DNA of 64,000 nt from Mannheimia sp041807705 (lineage in GTDB: Bacteria; Pseudomonadota; Gammaproteobacteria; Enterobacterales; Pasteurellaceae). Under the pieces are notes generated by a model. It had not been told where the DNA came from and made no database searches. It was given only the letters and a program-made list of their open reading frames with translations. The translations under genes and the position numbers were made by a program. Shown piece by piece: positions 1 through 8,371 of the stretch. The stretch covers positions 110,578 to 174,577 of the forward strand of contig NZ_JBGTYY010000003.1 in the NCBI RefSeq assembly GCF_041807705.1, given 5' to 3'. The number at the start of each line of letters is the position of its first letter. The stretch's first letter is position 1.

Positions 1-100
1 TTTCTTGGTCGGAAATCACAGACGCATCGCCAAGTAATGCTTGGAGTTCTTCGTGGCGTTCGCTCAAGCTTTCTAATTTATTGATAATAGAATCTTTCAT
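1..100 (-). CDS. prfA: Peptide chain release factor 1, N-terminal fragment
   Basis: Only the first 33 codons are inside the window; the gene runs off the left edge. The translated start (MKDSIINKLESL, then SERHEELQALLGD) matches the conserved N-terminus of RF1, including the HEE-x-QALLGDA block. RF1 reads UAA and UAG stop codons and releases the finished peptide from the ribosome. The catalytic GGQ and PxT motifs lie outside the window, so completeness cannot be judged. The ATG is at 98-100. The identification rests on the distinctive N-terminus alone. Confidence 0.85.
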   Translation of the reverse strand, partial: MKDSIINKLESLSERHEELQALLGDASVISDQE

Positions 101-122
101 TGAAAATATCTCTTAATATTTG

Positions 123-151
123 TGTAGGGGCGAAACATTTTTCACCCTTAC
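123..151. repeat. Degenerate small palindromic repeat (GTAGGGG family)
   Basis: A short imperfect palindrome begins TGTAGGGGCGAAA and ends TTTCACCCTTAC, in the spacer between prfA and pabA. It shares its outer TGTAGGGGCG with the larger inverted repeat at 792-864 and resembles the copy at 38102-38131. It looks like a degenerate member of a small dispersed hairpin family. No coding capacity. Confidence 0.5.
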
Positions 152-201
152 TGATTAGATTTTAAAAGGAAATAAACTAGCGGATTATAGCCGATTTTCC
201 G

Positions 202-786
202 TTAAAAATCTTGCTCAATCGTAAGCCAATTTTTCAGCATCTCTTTTCCGTATTCGGTGATAAAAGATTCAGGGTGGAACTGCACCCCAAAAATCGGCAA
301 ACTTTGGTGTTTGAACGCCATCAGCACATTTTGCTCACACACAGCCGTGGCTACAAGCGGTGTATTTTCCAACGAATTTTGCAAAATTCCCCACGAGTGA
401 TACAGCCCCACTTTCAACTGTTCCGGTAAACCGTCAAACATTGGATTTGGCTTAATTTGCGTTAGCGTGCGTTGCTGACCGTGCCGAACATTCTCTAAAT
501 TGTATAACGTGCCACCAAAAAACTCGCAAATCGTTTGATGCCCTAAACAAACCCCTAAAATAGATTTGCTTTGATAATAACGCTCTAACATCGCAAAAGT
601 TTGTGGATACGCGCTCGGCACATCAGGGCCGGGCGAGATGAGAATATGCGTGAAGTTTTCCACTTCGTCTAGGTTTAATTCTTCCACTAATACGACCTTT
701 GCAGGCACATTGAGCTTACGGAGTAAATCCACCAAGTTGAAAGTGAAAGAGTCGTGGTTGTCAATGATTAATAGCTTTTTTTGCAT
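202..786 (-). CDS. pabA: Aminodeoxychorismate synthase glutaminase subunit
   Basis: A 194-residue class I glutamine amidotransferase. It releases ammonia from glutamine for PabB to make 4-amino-4-deoxychorismate, the precursor of p-aminobenzoate and folate. Visible motifs are SPGP (51-54), the nucleophile elbow GVCLGHQ with Cys80, and the His171/Glu173 pair in FHPES. It resembles TrpG as well, but no trp genes are present and pabB and pabC lie just beyond rmuC on the opposite strand, so PabA is preferred; it could serve both enzymes. The ATG at 784-786 follows closely on the inverted repeat at 792-864, which would sit in its leader. Confidence 0.85.
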   Translation of the reverse strand: MQKKLLIIDNHDSFTFNLVDLLRKLNVPAKVVLVEELNLDEVENFTHILISPGPDVPSAYPQTFAMLERYYQSKSILGVCLGHQTICEFFGGTLYNLENVRHGQQRTLTQIKPNPMFDGLPEQLKVGLYHSWGILQNSLENTPLVATAVCEQNVLMAFKHQSLPIFGVQFHPESFITEYGKEMLKNWLTIEQDF

Positions 787-791
787 TTTTG

Positions 792-864
792 TGTAGGGGC
801 GGGTCCTGTACCCGCCCGATATTTCAGATGATATTCTTGGGTGGGCACAGGACCCGCCCCTACA
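792..864. repeat. Long inverted repeat between rmuC and pabA
   Basis: The 5' arm TGTAGGGGCGGGTCCTGT, followed by ACCC, is repeated in inverted orientation at the right end (GGGCACAGGACCCGCCCC then TACA). The 22-base arms differ at one position and flank an AT-rich centre. The GC-rich arms stand out from the AT-rich surroundings and would form a strong hairpin. It lies between rmuC and pabA, both on the minus strand, so it may end or attenuate transcription. Two degenerate relatives sit at 123-151 and 38102-38131, suggesting a small non-autonomous or REP-like family. Confidence 0.75.
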
Positions 865-890
865 ATTTTAGGTAAATAACGAGATTTGAC

Positions 891-2510
891 CTACTCTTCT
901 AACAATTCCTTCGATACCATTTCCAATTTAATCGTATCCACTTCGTTTTCAATCAGCTCTACTTGTGGCACAAGTTGGCTTGCCTTGCTAGAAAGATGTT
1001 GAAATCGTTCCACTTTTCCGAGCAAGCCTTGTCGTCCAACAAGAGAAGTAACGGCTTGATTATATTGATTATTTGCCGTATTGAGCGTATTACCTAATTT
1101 TGCCAAGCGATCCGCCACAGCACAAACTTGGTTATAAATTTCGCCTGCTTTCTCGCTGATTTCACGAGCCTCAGAATTGCCTCGTTCAATTCGCCACAAA
1201 TTCGCTACGGTGCGTAAAATTGGCATTAGCGTGGTGTGCGAAACCAAAATCACATTGCGTTCATAGCCAAAGTTAAACAACTGCGGATCGTGCTTCATCG
1301 CTTCAATATAAGCAGGCTCAATCGGTACAAACATCAGCACAAAATCAGGGCTTTTGATACCAAGCAAAGCACTGTAATTTTTCTTCGATAAACCCTCGAT
1401 ATGGGAACGGAGCGAACGGCAATGTTCGTCCAACGCCTGTGAAATTGCAAAATTTTCCTCAGATCTGACCGCTTGATCGTAGGCTACTAACGACACTTTG
1501 CTGTCAATAATCAGGTGTTTTTGATCGGGCAAATGCACCACAAAATCAGGGGCAAAACGTCTACCTTCTTCATCACGGAAACTTTCTTGGGCTTGATAAT
1601 GCTCGCCTGCTAACAAACCCGCTGACTGCAATGTGGTTTCAAGCTGAACCTCGCCCCAGTTACCCGCCACTTTGTTATTGCCTTTCAACGCATTCGTGAG
1701 GTTTTGAGCCTCTTCCGACATTGAAACACCAATTTGTAGCACACGCTTAATTTCGGCTTCTAAATTCGCAGAACCTTTAAGGGATTCGCTATGTACCTCA
1801 TTCACTCGTTTTTGAAAGCCCTCAATTTGCTCTTTAAAAGGCTTAAGCAGAGCTTCAAGCGAGCTTTGATTGGTTTCACTAAATCGCTTGCTTTTTTCAT
1901 CTAAAATCTGTTGAGCGAGGTGTTGAAATTCCACATTAAGCTGTTGTTTTACTTCCACAAAATTACGTTGCTGCTGCTCAAAATTCGCCTGTTTTTCCGA
2001 AAGCGTGGTGCGTAGCTCGGTCAGCTCATTTTGCACTTCATTTAAGCGACTAAAAAGCGATTGATTTTCTCGCTCTTTTTGCGAAAGCGAACTCTGGCTA
2101 AATTGCAGCTGTTCTTCCAAACTCTCGGCTTTAGCGTGCGAAGAACCCACCCTTTCTTTCAGCTCACTGATATAGCGTTCTAGTTCGTTTTCCTGCTGTT
2201 CGGCAAGCTCAATTTTTTGTTGAAAACGTTGTAGCTGAGCATCTCGTTCACTCAAGCGTTCGCTTACGGCTTCATATTTCGTTTGTTGTTGCACCGCCCA
2301 TTGCTCAAGTTGATTTTTCTCTTGGCTAAGATTCTCATATTTTTCGCTGATTTGGTGAAAATCTGCCGTGATTTTGTTGAGATCTTGGCTTAACTCATAA
2401 GCATCTCGCTGATAACGTGATTGCAGAAAAAACAAATAAATGCCAATCAGCACACAAACGGCAAGGGCAATATAGAGCCAAATTTCATCAATATTAAGTG
2501 AGGCGTTCAT
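891..2510 (-). CDS. rmuC: DNA recombination protein RmuC
   Basis: A 539-residue membrane-anchored protein. Residues 1 to about 30 hold one hydrophobic segment (IWLYIALAVCVLIGIYLFF). A long glutamine- and glutamate-rich coiled coil follows to about residue 230, then the RmuC nuclease-like domain containing NWGEVQLETTL and DFVVHLPD. RmuC limits inversions at short inverted repeats; its biochemical activity is not well settled. An in-frame upstream extension to 2621 would overlap pabB; the ATG at 2510, with AAAAGG a few bases upstream, gives the family's usual N-terminus and is preferred. The gene lies between pabA and pabB and is divergent from pabB. Confidence 0.85.
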   Translation of the reverse strand: MNASLNIDEIWLYIALAVCVLIGIYLFFLQSRYQRDAYELSQDLNKITADFHQISEKYENLSQEKNQLEQWAVQQQTKYEAVSERLSERDAQLQRFQQKIELAEQQENELERYISELKERVGSSHAKAESLEEQLQFSQSSLSQKERENQSLFSRLNEVQNELTELRTTLSEKQANFEQQQRNFVEVKQQLNVEFQHLAQQILDEKSKRFSETNQSSLEALLKPFKEQIEGFQKRVNEVHSESLKGSANLEAEIKRVLQIGVSMSEEAQNLTNALKGNNKVAGNWGEVQLETTLQSAGLLAGEHYQAQESFRDEEGRRFAPDFVVHLPDQKHLIIDSKVSLVAYDQAVRSEENFAISQALDEHCRSLRSHIEGLSKKNYSALLGIKSPDFVLMFVPIEPAYIEAMKHDPQLFNFGYERNVILVSHTTLMPILRTVANLWRIERGNSEAREISEKAGEIYNQVCAVADRLAKLGNTLNTANNQYNQAVTSLVGRQGLLGKVERFQHLSSKASQLVPQVELIENEVDTIKLEMVSKELLEE

Positions 2511-2595
2511 CGGTAAAACCTTTTTCAAAAAATGCTTTTCAAAACTATTACTTTGCATTATAACAGAGCTTTCCAATATTAAGCATTTCAGTTTT

Positions 2596-3570
2596 ATGCA
2601 AGATTTTATAGACAAAGCCAATCAATATGGGCGAGCCAAACGTCCTTTTTTCTTTTTAATTGATTTTGAGCAGGAAAAGCCGCTTATTTTTCCGCTCGAA
2701 GAGGCTCATACAAGCGGTCTTTTTTTTGAGTTTTTTTGCAAATCGAATGCAAAAAGAACCTTTGAAAAAGTGGCTAAATCTTTTGAATTTTCAGCAAATC
2801 CAATTACTTTTGCTGAATATCAAGCTGGTTTTGAATTAGTGAAGAAAGAAATTCAAGCCGGTAATAGCTATTTGCTGAATTTAAGCTATCCAACAGCCAT
2901 TGAAACCAATTATTCATTAGCGGAGATTTTTGCAAGTAGTAAGGCAAAATATAAATGTTATCTGCAAGATCAATTTGTCTGCTTTTCGCCCGAATGCTTT
3001 GTGCGAATTGAGCAGAACCGCATTTTTTCTTACCCGATGAAAGGAACGATTAATGCGAGCGAAGAAAATGCTGAGCAGAAATTAATAGCTTCTGAAAAAG
3101 AGTTTACCGAACATAATACTATTGTAGATTTGATCCGAAACGATCTCGCCTTAGTGGCTAAAAATATCGAAGTAACAAAATATCGCTATGTGGAAAAAGT
3201 CCAAACCCATCGTGGAGCAATTTTGCAAACAAGTTCTGAGATCTGCGGCGAACTGGCTGAAAATTGGCAGGAAAATATCGGATCTATTTTAGCCACTTTA
3301 TTACCTGCTGGTTCTATTAGCGGTGCTCCTAAAGAGAAAACGGTTTCTATTATTCAGCAGGCAGAACAAGGAAAGCGTGGTTATTACACAGGGATTTTTG
3401 GCTATTTTGATGGCGAAAGTGTAGAAAGTGCGGTGGCAATTCGCTACATAGCCCAAACCCTGAGCGGACTTGTGTTCCACAGCGGCGGAGGAATTACCTC
3501 ACAAAGCGTGTTAGAAGATGAATATAACGAAATTTTAGAGAAAGTCTATGTACCAATTTCCACTCTTTGA
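2596..3570 (+). CDS. pabB: Aminodeoxychorismate synthase component I
   Basis: A 324-residue chorismate-binding enzyme of the short PabB type, lacking the long N-terminal region of anthranilate synthase component I. It aminates chorismate to aminodeoxychorismate with ammonia from PabA. The C-terminal chorismate-binding domain shows GSISGAPKEKT, YPMKGT and the late GGGITSQS block. An uptake signal core (ACAAGCGGTC) lies inside the reading frame at 2710-2719. The gene overlaps pabC by 23 bases, so translation is probably coupled. The start ATG lies 85 bases from the divergent rmuC start. Confidence 0.88.
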   Translation: MQDFIDKANQYGRAKRPFFFLIDFEQEKPLIFPLEEAHTSGLFFEFFCKSNAKRTFEKVAKSFEFSANPITFAEYQAGFELVKKEIQAGNSYLLNLSYPTAIETNYSLAEIFASSKAKYKCYLQDQFVCFSPECFVRIEQNRIFSYPMKGTINASEENAEQKLIASEKEFTEHNTIVDLIRNDLALVAKNIEVTKYRYVEKVQTHRGAILQTSSEICGELAENWQENIGSILATLLPAGSISGAPKEKTVSIIQQAEQGKRGYYTGIFGYFDGESVESAVAIRYIAQTLSGLVFHSGGGITSQSVLEDEYNEILEKVYVPISTL

Positions 3571-4168
3571 AACCATTTCAGTGATTGGTGGCAAGGTGAA
3601 GAATTTGCCTTATCATCAACAACGTTTTGAACAGGCGGTGCGAGAATATTTTGGTTGTGAGCCAACTTTCACATTAGCACAAATTTTAGTTGTACCAGAG
3701 CCTTATCAACAAGGCAAAGTACGCTGCCGAGTGGATTATAATGCGACTGAATGTGAGATAAAATTTTTCCCTTATTCGCCAAAACAAGTCGAGCGTTTTC
3801 GTTGTGTGGAAGTGGAAAATTGGGATTATCACTTAAAATTTAGCGACCGCAAGCGGTTCGATTTACTCAATATTTTGCAAAATGAAGAAGTGATAATTAT
3901 CAATAATGGAAATTTTAGTGATTGCTCTATTGGTAATTTGCTTTTTCTAAAAGGGGGTGTTTGGTACAGTCCGCAAGATTATCTACTAAAAGGCACACAA
4001 TTAACTCAATTATTAGATCAAGGAAAAGTCCATTTAACTAAAATCACTCAAGCTGATTTAGGGCAATATGAAAAAATAATGTTGATTAATGCTCTTAATC
4101 CCTTTGATGAAGCAAGGGCATTATCTTGCTCACAAATTTATTTTTGTGAGCTGGATCGAAAAGTTTAA
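3548..4168 (+). CDS. pabC: Aminodeoxychorismate lyase-like class IV aminotransferase
   Basis: A 206-residue protein, shorter than the usual 270-residue PabC but similar to compact versions in Haemophilus. It should split aminodeoxychorismate to p-aminobenzoate and pyruvate using pyridoxal phosphate. LFETI at the start, the YHLKFSDR segment (the lysine is the candidate cofactor-binding residue) and the NNGNFSDCSIGNLLFLKGGVWY region fit fold type IV enzymes. It overlaps the end of pabB, which supports the assignment more strongly than sequence does. The family is divergent, so substrate specificity is inferred from context. Confidence 0.75.
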   Translation: MYQFPLFETISVIGGKVKNLPYHQQRFEQAVREYFGCEPTFTLAQILVVPEPYQQGKVRCRVDYNATECEIKFFPYSPKQVERFRCVEVENWDYHLKFSDRKRFDLLNILQNEEVIIINNGNFSDCSIGNLLFLKGGVWYSPQDYLLKGTQLTQLLDQGKVHLTKITQADLGQYEKIMLINALNPFDEARALSCSQIYFCELDRKV

Positions 4169-4176
4169 AAAAACAC

Positions 4177-4215
4177 TTGCAACTGGATAAGCATATACTA
4201 TAATAATATACAGTT
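4177..4215 (+). promoter_or_regulatory. recA promoter with overlapping LexA-like box
   Basis: A -35 element TTGCAA (4177-4182) and a -10 element TATAAT (4199-4204) are 16 bases apart. Overlapping the -10 is TACTATAATAATATACAGTT (4196-4215). It matches the LexA operator TACTG-N10-CAGTA at most positions, but the left half reads CTA instead of CTG. The placement over the -10 is typical for SOS repression of recA. Binding is inferred, not shown. Confidence 0.65.
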
Positions 4216-4259
4216 ATTTTTACGCAGTAAGCGTGTATCAAATTGATAAAGGATAAAAT

Positions 4260-5369
4260 ATGGCTGAGAAGAAAAGTCAAAAAAGCACACCTGTAAAGCA
4301 GGTTGATCCCGCACAAAAAGAGAAAGCACTAGAAGCTGCTCTCGCTCAAATTGAGAAACAGTTCGGTAAAGGCTCAATTATGAAATTGGGTACTACACAA
4401 ACGCTAGATATTGAGGCGGTTTCAACAGGTTCTTTAGGGTTAGATTCTGCATTAGGTATTGGTGGCTTACCAATGGGGCGTATTGTTGAGATTTATGGTC
4501 CTGAATCTTCAGGTAAAACTACTTTGACTTTATCTGTTGTGGCTCAAGCACAAAAAACAGGTAAAACTTGTGCTTTTATTGATGCGGAACACGCACTAGA
4601 CCCAATTTACGCACGCAAATTGGGAGTAAATACAGATGATTTATTAATTTCTCAGCCGGATAACGGTGAACAAGCATTAGAAATTTGTGATGCCCTAGTG
4701 CGTTCCGGTGCGGTTGATGTCATTATTGTGGACTCTGTGGCGGCTCTTACACCAAAAGCCGAAATTGAAGGCGATATGGGTGATTCCCATATGGGTTTAC
4801 AAGCTCGATTAATGTCTCAGGCATTGCGTAAATTAACCGCAAATATCAAAGCAACAAACTGCTTAGTCATCTTCATTAACCAAATCCGTATGAAGATTGG
4901 TGTAATGTTTGGTAACCCTGAAACCACTACGGGCGGTAATGCATTAAAATTCTATGCTTCTGTGCGTTTAGATATTCGTCGCTCTGGCGTAGTGAAAGAC
5001 GGCGACCAAGTTATCGGCAGTGAAACCAAAGTGAAAGTAGTTAAAAACAAAGTTGCACCGCCATTCCGTGAAGTTAATTTTGATATTATGTACGGAGAAG
5101 GTATTGCTCATACCAATGAATTACTTATTCTTGCCGAAGCAAATGGCTTTATTAAGAAAGCAGGAGCTTGGTTCTCTTATGAAGGCGAGAAAATTGGTCA
5201 GGGTAAAAACAATGCAATTAAATGGTTAAAAGAACACCCTGAAATTGCGGAGAAAATCGAGAAAGATGTAAGAGATTTGCTCATCGCTAACCCAAATTTA
5301 GTTTCTACTAAAAATTCTAAAAGTTCAAATGATGACAACAGCGAAGAATTTAATGAAGAAGAACTATAA
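4260..5369 (+). CDS. recA: Recombinase RecA
   Basis: A 369-residue strand-exchange protein and coprotease for LexA. It shows the Walker A motif GPESSGKTT (about residues 80-88), the Walker B region DVIIVDSV, loop 2 (FGNPETTTGGNALKFYASVR) and an acidic C-terminal tail, all normal for RecA. The ATG follows AAAGGATAAAAT. An SOS-type promoter lies upstream and a hairpin terminator downstream, before recX. The gene is intact and the assignment certain. Confidence 0.98.
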   Translation: MAEKKSQKSTPVKQVDPAQKEKALEAALAQIEKQFGKGSIMKLGTTQTLDIEAVSTGSLGLDSALGIGGLPMGRIVEIYGPESSGKTTLTLSVVAQAQKTGKTCAFIDAEHALDPIYARKLGVNTDDLLISQPDNGEQALEICDALVRSGAVDVIIVDSVAALTPKAEIEGDMGDSHMGLQARLMSQALRKLTANIKATNCLVIFINQIRMKIGVMFGNPETTTGGNALKFYASVRLDIRRSGVVKDGDQVIGSETKVKVVKNKVAPPFREVNFDIMYGEGIAHTNELLILAEANGFIKKAGAWFSYEGEKIGQGKNNAIKWLKEHPEIAEKIEKDVRDLLIANPNLVSTKNSKSSNDDNSEEFNEEEL

Positions 5370-5381
5370 CTAATTCAATTT

Positions 5382-5417
5382 ATGCGATTTTCGCTCAATG
5401 TGAGAATCGCATTTTTT
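5382..5417 (+). terminator. recA terminator / recX attenuator
   Basis: ATGCGATTTTC pairs with GAGAATCGCAT with one mismatch, and six T follow. It lies between the recA stop and the recX start, so most recA transcripts probably end here and recX is expressed by readthrough, as known for recA-recX in Escherichia coli. Confidence 0.75.
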
Positions 5418-5423
5418 ATATTT

Positions 5424-5903
5424 ATGACAACTATTTCGACAACCAAAACAAATAAATACACAGCGGTTAATTATCTGCTATATTTACTCTCAAAAAGGGA
5501 TTACAGCGAGCAAGAACTTCGCCAAAAACTCAAACAAAAAGAGTACGATCCTGATGAAATCGATGAGGCGATAGAAAAAGCTCAAGCCAATAACTGGCAA
5601 AGTGATGAACGATTTTGTACCACTTTTATTCGCTACCGTTCAATGCAAGGCATAGGCCCTCGCCGATTAAAGCAAGAATTAAAACTCAAAGGAGTTAAAG
5701 ATTGGCTAATTAACCAAGAGCTTGAAAATGCAGAGATAGCTTGGTTTGAATTAGCCGAGCAAATTTTTGAGAAAAAAAGACCGCTTGAATGGGACATTAA
5801 AGCCAAACAAAAAATGTGGCGGTTTATGGTCAGTCGTGGTTTTTACAACGATCATTTTAGTCATTTAATGGATTTAGATTATAGCAGTGATGAGTATGAA
5901 TAG
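5424..5903 (+). CDS. recX: Regulatory protein RecX
   Basis: A 159-residue all-helical protein that caps and destabilises RecA filaments. YLLSKRDYSEQELRQKL and the later MQGIGPRRLKQEL are characteristic RecX repeats. An in-frame ATG at 5382 lies inside the recA terminator hairpin; the ATG at 5424, after the T-run, gives the usual length and is preferred. It follows recA and is likely expressed at low level by readthrough. Its last 8 bases overlap the next start (ATGAATAG). Confidence 0.88.
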   Translation: MTTISTTKTNKYTAVNYLLYLLSKRDYSEQELRQKLKQKEYDPDEIDEAIEKAQANNWQSDERFCTTFIRYRSMQGIGPRRLKQELKLKGVKDWLINQELENAEIAWFELAEQIFEKKRPLEWDIKAKQKMWRFMVSRGFYNDHFSHLMDLDYSSDEYE

Positions 5904-6207
5904 AGAAAAAATAACCTTTTTTAGCCGATTTGAAGCAGATATTGTAAGTGGTAAAAAAACCATTACTATTCGAGATAAATCAGAATCTTACTTTCAACCA
6001 AACCAAGAATTAGCGGTTTTTACCAACGAAACAGACCGCTTTTTTGCTAACATCAAAGTGCTTTCTGTAACGCCAATTCAATATGATGAATTGAGCGAGC
6101 AGCATGCTCAACAAGAGAATATGAGCTTAACGGAATTAAAAGAAGTTATTCGAGAGATTTATTCGAATAACGACTCCTTTTTTGTCATTCATTTTAAACT
6201 GATTTAA
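5896..6207 (+). CDS. yqfB: N4-acetylcytidine amidohydrolase (ASCH domain)
   Basis: A 103-residue ASCH-fold protein, the same length as Escherichia coli YqfB, which hydrolyses N4-acetylcytidine. With the start at 5896 the catalytic residues reported for YqfB fall at the same positions: Lys21 and Thr24 in KKTITIRD, and Glu74 in HAQQENM. Upstream in-frame GTG and ATG codons (5887, 5890) exist, but the 5896 start keeps the length match and gives an 8-base overlap with recX, suggesting translational coupling. The function is established in E. coli and inferred here. Confidence 0.8.
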   Translation: MNREKITFFSRFEADIVSGKKTITIRDKSESYFQPNQELAVFTNETDRFFANIKVLSVTPIQYDELSEQHAQQENMSLTELKEVIREIYSNNDSFFVIHFKLI

Positions 6208-6216
6208 TGTAATGCT

Positions 6217-6753
6217 ATGGCACTTTTTAAATCCACCAAACAAGTTGAATTATGCCCACAATGCCATTCTCCCTTGCAACTTAAACAAGGCAAGAAAGGT
6301 TTGTTTTTGGGCTGTTCCGCTTACCCTGAGTGTGATTACATCAAGCCATTACATCAAGAAAATCATATTATTAAAGAATTAGAAGAATGCTGCACTGAAT
6401 GTGGGCATCATCTCCAATTAAAACAAGGCAGCTATGGCATTTTTATTGGTTGCAGTAATTATCCTGAATGCCATTTCATTGTTCACGAAGAAGCGGAAGT
6501 GGAAGAAGAATTTGATTGCCCCGAATGCAAACAACATAAACTGGTTGCTAGAAAAGGGCGTTCAGGCAAAACATTTTATGGTTGTACAGGCTTCCCGGAT
6601 TGTAAATTTACCCTAGCAACTAGACCGATTAAGCAACAATGTGAAAAATGTGGCTGTGAACTTGCTACTATCAAAAAAGCGAAAGGCAAAGAATATAGGA
6701 TATGTGCTAACAAAAGCTGCCAACATAAAACAGAAGTAACACTAAATGAATAA
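6217..6753 (+). CDS. Topoisomerase-type zinc-ribbon protein (YrdD-like)
   Basis: A 178-residue protein made of four consecutive C4 zinc ribbons like those at the C-terminus of DNA topoisomerase I. Each has a CPxC, CxxC or similar pair followed by a GxFxGCSxYPxC-like pair (CPQC..GCSAYPEC; CTEC..GCSNYPEC; CPEC..GCTGFPDC; CEKC..ICANKSC). E. coli YrdD, also encoded just before tsaC and aroE, is the nearest known relative. The function is unknown; single-stranded nucleic acid binding is a reasonable guess. Its stop overlaps the tsaC start by 8 bases (ATGAATAA). Confidence 0.8.
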   Translation: MALFKSTKQVELCPQCHSPLQLKQGKKGLFLGCSAYPECDYIKPLHQENHIIKELEECCTECGHHLQLKQGSYGIFIGCSNYPECHFIVHEEAEVEEEFDCPECKQHKLVARKGRSGKTFYGCTGFPDCKFTLATRPIKQQCEKCGCELATIKKAKGKEYRICANKSCQHKTEVTLNE

Positions 6754-7300
6754 TTTTTTAGACATCGTTAATCAATTAAAACAAGAAGAAGTAGTCGCTT
6801 ACCCAACCGAAGCGGTTTTTGGCTTAGGCTGCAACCCACAAAGTGAAAAAGCAGTCAGGAAATTACTCGCCTTAAAACAACGCCCAGAAGAGAAAGGCTT
6901 AATTTTACTGGCTTCTGATTTAAAGTATCTACAGCCTTATATTGATGAAAGCCGAATGACAGAGCAGGCTTGGCAGCAACTCAATCAAATTGGTGAGCAA
7001 GCTATTACTTGGATCGTCCCCGTAAAAAAGAGCGTGCCGAGTTACCTCACAGGTAAATTTGATTCTATTGCCGTACGTTTATGTAATGTACCTTCAGTCG
7101 CTGAACTCTGCAAGGCAACAGGCTTTGCTCTCACATCAACCAGTGCCAATTTAACAGACAAGCCACCGTGCCGAAATGCACAAGAAGTACAAGCTCAATT
7201 TGGGGAAGATTTCCCTGTATTAAATGCAGAAACACTAGGTAGAGAAAATCCCTCTGAAATTCGAGATATTTTCAGCCAACAGATTTTTAGACAAGGATAG
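6746..7300 (+). CDS. tsaC: Threonylcarbamoyl-AMP synthase
   Basis: A 184-residue YrdC-fold enzyme that makes threonylcarbamoyl-AMP from threonine, bicarbonate and ATP for the t6A37 modification of ANN-decoding tRNAs. Conserved segments include YPTEAVFGLGC near residue 19, LKQRPEEKGLIL, and LTSTSAN near residue 130. The gene sits between the zinc-ribbon gene and aroE, as in E. coli. Length and motifs are intact. Confidence 0.92.
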   Translation: MNNFLDIVNQLKQEEVVAYPTEAVFGLGCNPQSEKAVRKLLALKQRPEEKGLILLASDLKYLQPYIDESRMTEQAWQQLNQIGEQAITWIVPVKKSVPSYLTGKFDSIAVRLCNVPSVAELCKATGFALTSTSANLTDKPPCRNAQEVQAQFGEDFPVLNAETLGRENPSEIRDIFSQQIFRQG

Positions 7301-7303
7301 AAA

Positions 7304-8128
7304 ATGAACCAATACGCTGTTTGGGGTAATCCAATTAAACAAAGTAAATCGCCTCGCATTCATCAACTTTTTGGCTTGCAGACTCAACGAGAGATTGAAT
7401 ATATCGCAAAACTAGGCGATGAGATTACCTTTGAGCAACAATTAGCTGAGTTTTTCAACTCAGGGGCAAAGGGAGGTAATATTACCGCTCCTTTTAAAGA
7501 ACGAGCATTTGCGATTGCTGATGAATATAGCGAAAGTTGCTTATTAGCAGAGGCTTGTAACACTTTAAAACGATTAGATGATGGTCGTTTATATGCTGAT
7601 AATACAGATGGCAAAGGCTTAGCGGCTGATTTAGAAAGGCTTGGTTGGTTGAAAACAGGGCAGAAAACCTTAATTTTAGGTGCAGGTGGGGCAACTAAAG
7701 GGGTATTACTTCCGTTGCTTCAGGCTGGGCTAGATATCACGATTTATAACCGCACTGCAGATAAAGCGGTCATTTTAGCGGAAAAATTCGCAAAATTTGG
7801 CAAAATTCAGACTGCTTGTTTAGAAGAAATTGCTGAACGTCAGTTCGATTTAATTATCAATGCTACATCGTTGGGTTTACAAGGTAAATACTTGGAATTG
7901 CCACCATCGTTAATAGTTTCAACCAAAATTTACGATATGCAGTATGCCATTAATATGCAAACGCCATTTATCAATTATGCGAGAAGCTGTGGTTCTACCG
8001 AATATCAAGACGGGTTAGGAATGTTAGTTGGGCAAGCCGCTTTTGCTTTTGCTTTATGGGAAGATAAATTCCCTGATATTGAAGCTGTTCTTGCACAATT
8101 AAAACAAGAAATGCAATCCGCCACATAG
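7304..8128 (+). CDS. aroE: Shikimate dehydrogenase (NADP+)
   Basis: A 274-residue enzyme that reduces 3-dehydroshikimate to shikimate in aromatic amino-acid and folate synthesis. The substrate site shows NPIKQSKSPRIH (residues 8-19) and NITAPFK with the catalytic Lys; the NADP-binding loop is LGAGGATKG and the cofactor segment is YNRTADKA. It starts three bases after the tsaC stop and probably shares its transcript. Other shikimate genes (aroK, aroB) are at 26105-27743. Confidence 0.95.
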   Translation: MNQYAVWGNPIKQSKSPRIHQLFGLQTQREIEYIAKLGDEITFEQQLAEFFNSGAKGGNITAPFKERAFAIADEYSESCLLAEACNTLKRLDDGRLYADNTDGKGLAADLERLGWLKTGQKTLILGAGGATKGVLLPLLQAGLDITIYNRTADKAVILAEKFAKFGKIQTACLEEIAERQFDLIINATSLGLQGKYLELPPSLIVSTKIYDMQYAINMQTPFINYARSCGSTEYQDGLGMLVGQAAFAFALWEDKFPDIEAVLAQLKQEMQSAT

Positions 8129-8231
8129 AGAAACTAACTATTATTTCATAAACAAAAAACGGTAGATTTCCGCCAAAATGTCGAATGTCTATACAATCAA
8201 ACTAAAAAAACAGATTTTTTTAAAAAAGTAT

Positions 8232-8260
8232 TTGACGGAAAGCCTTAAAATCAGCATAAT
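8232..8260 (+). promoter_or_regulatory. Strong sigma-70 promoter of the tRNA operon
   Basis: TTGACG (8232-8237) and CATAAT (8255-8260) are 17 bases apart, 32 bases before the first tRNA. A GC-rich discriminator (GCACTCCG) follows the -10, as in stringently controlled stable-RNA promoters. Confidence 0.85.
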
Positions 8261-8292
8261 GCACTCCGTTAACCGATATGGTGAACGCAAAT

Positions 8293-8369
8293 GGCTACAT
8301 AGCTCAGCTGGTTAGAGCACAACACTCATAATGTTGGGGTCGCAAGTTCGAATCTCGCTGTAGCCACCA
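8293..8369 (+). tRNA. tRNA-Met (CAT), elongator
   Basis: A 77-base cloverleaf including encoded CCA. The acceptor stem is GGCTACA/TGTAGCC, the anticodon loop CTCATAA carries CAT, and the T-arm has GTTCGAATC. The sequence is close to the E. coli elongator tRNA-Met of the metT-leuW-gln operon. It is first in a Met-Leu-Gln-Gln array. Confidence 0.96.
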
Positions 8370-8371
8370 TT

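Noticed and set aside
2511..2621. rmuC start at 2621
   Set aside because: It would overlap pabB and add residues not found in RmuC; 2510 has a better ribosome site.
5382..5423. recX start at 5382
   Set aside because: That ATG is within the recA terminator stem; the ATG at 5424 gives normal RecX length.
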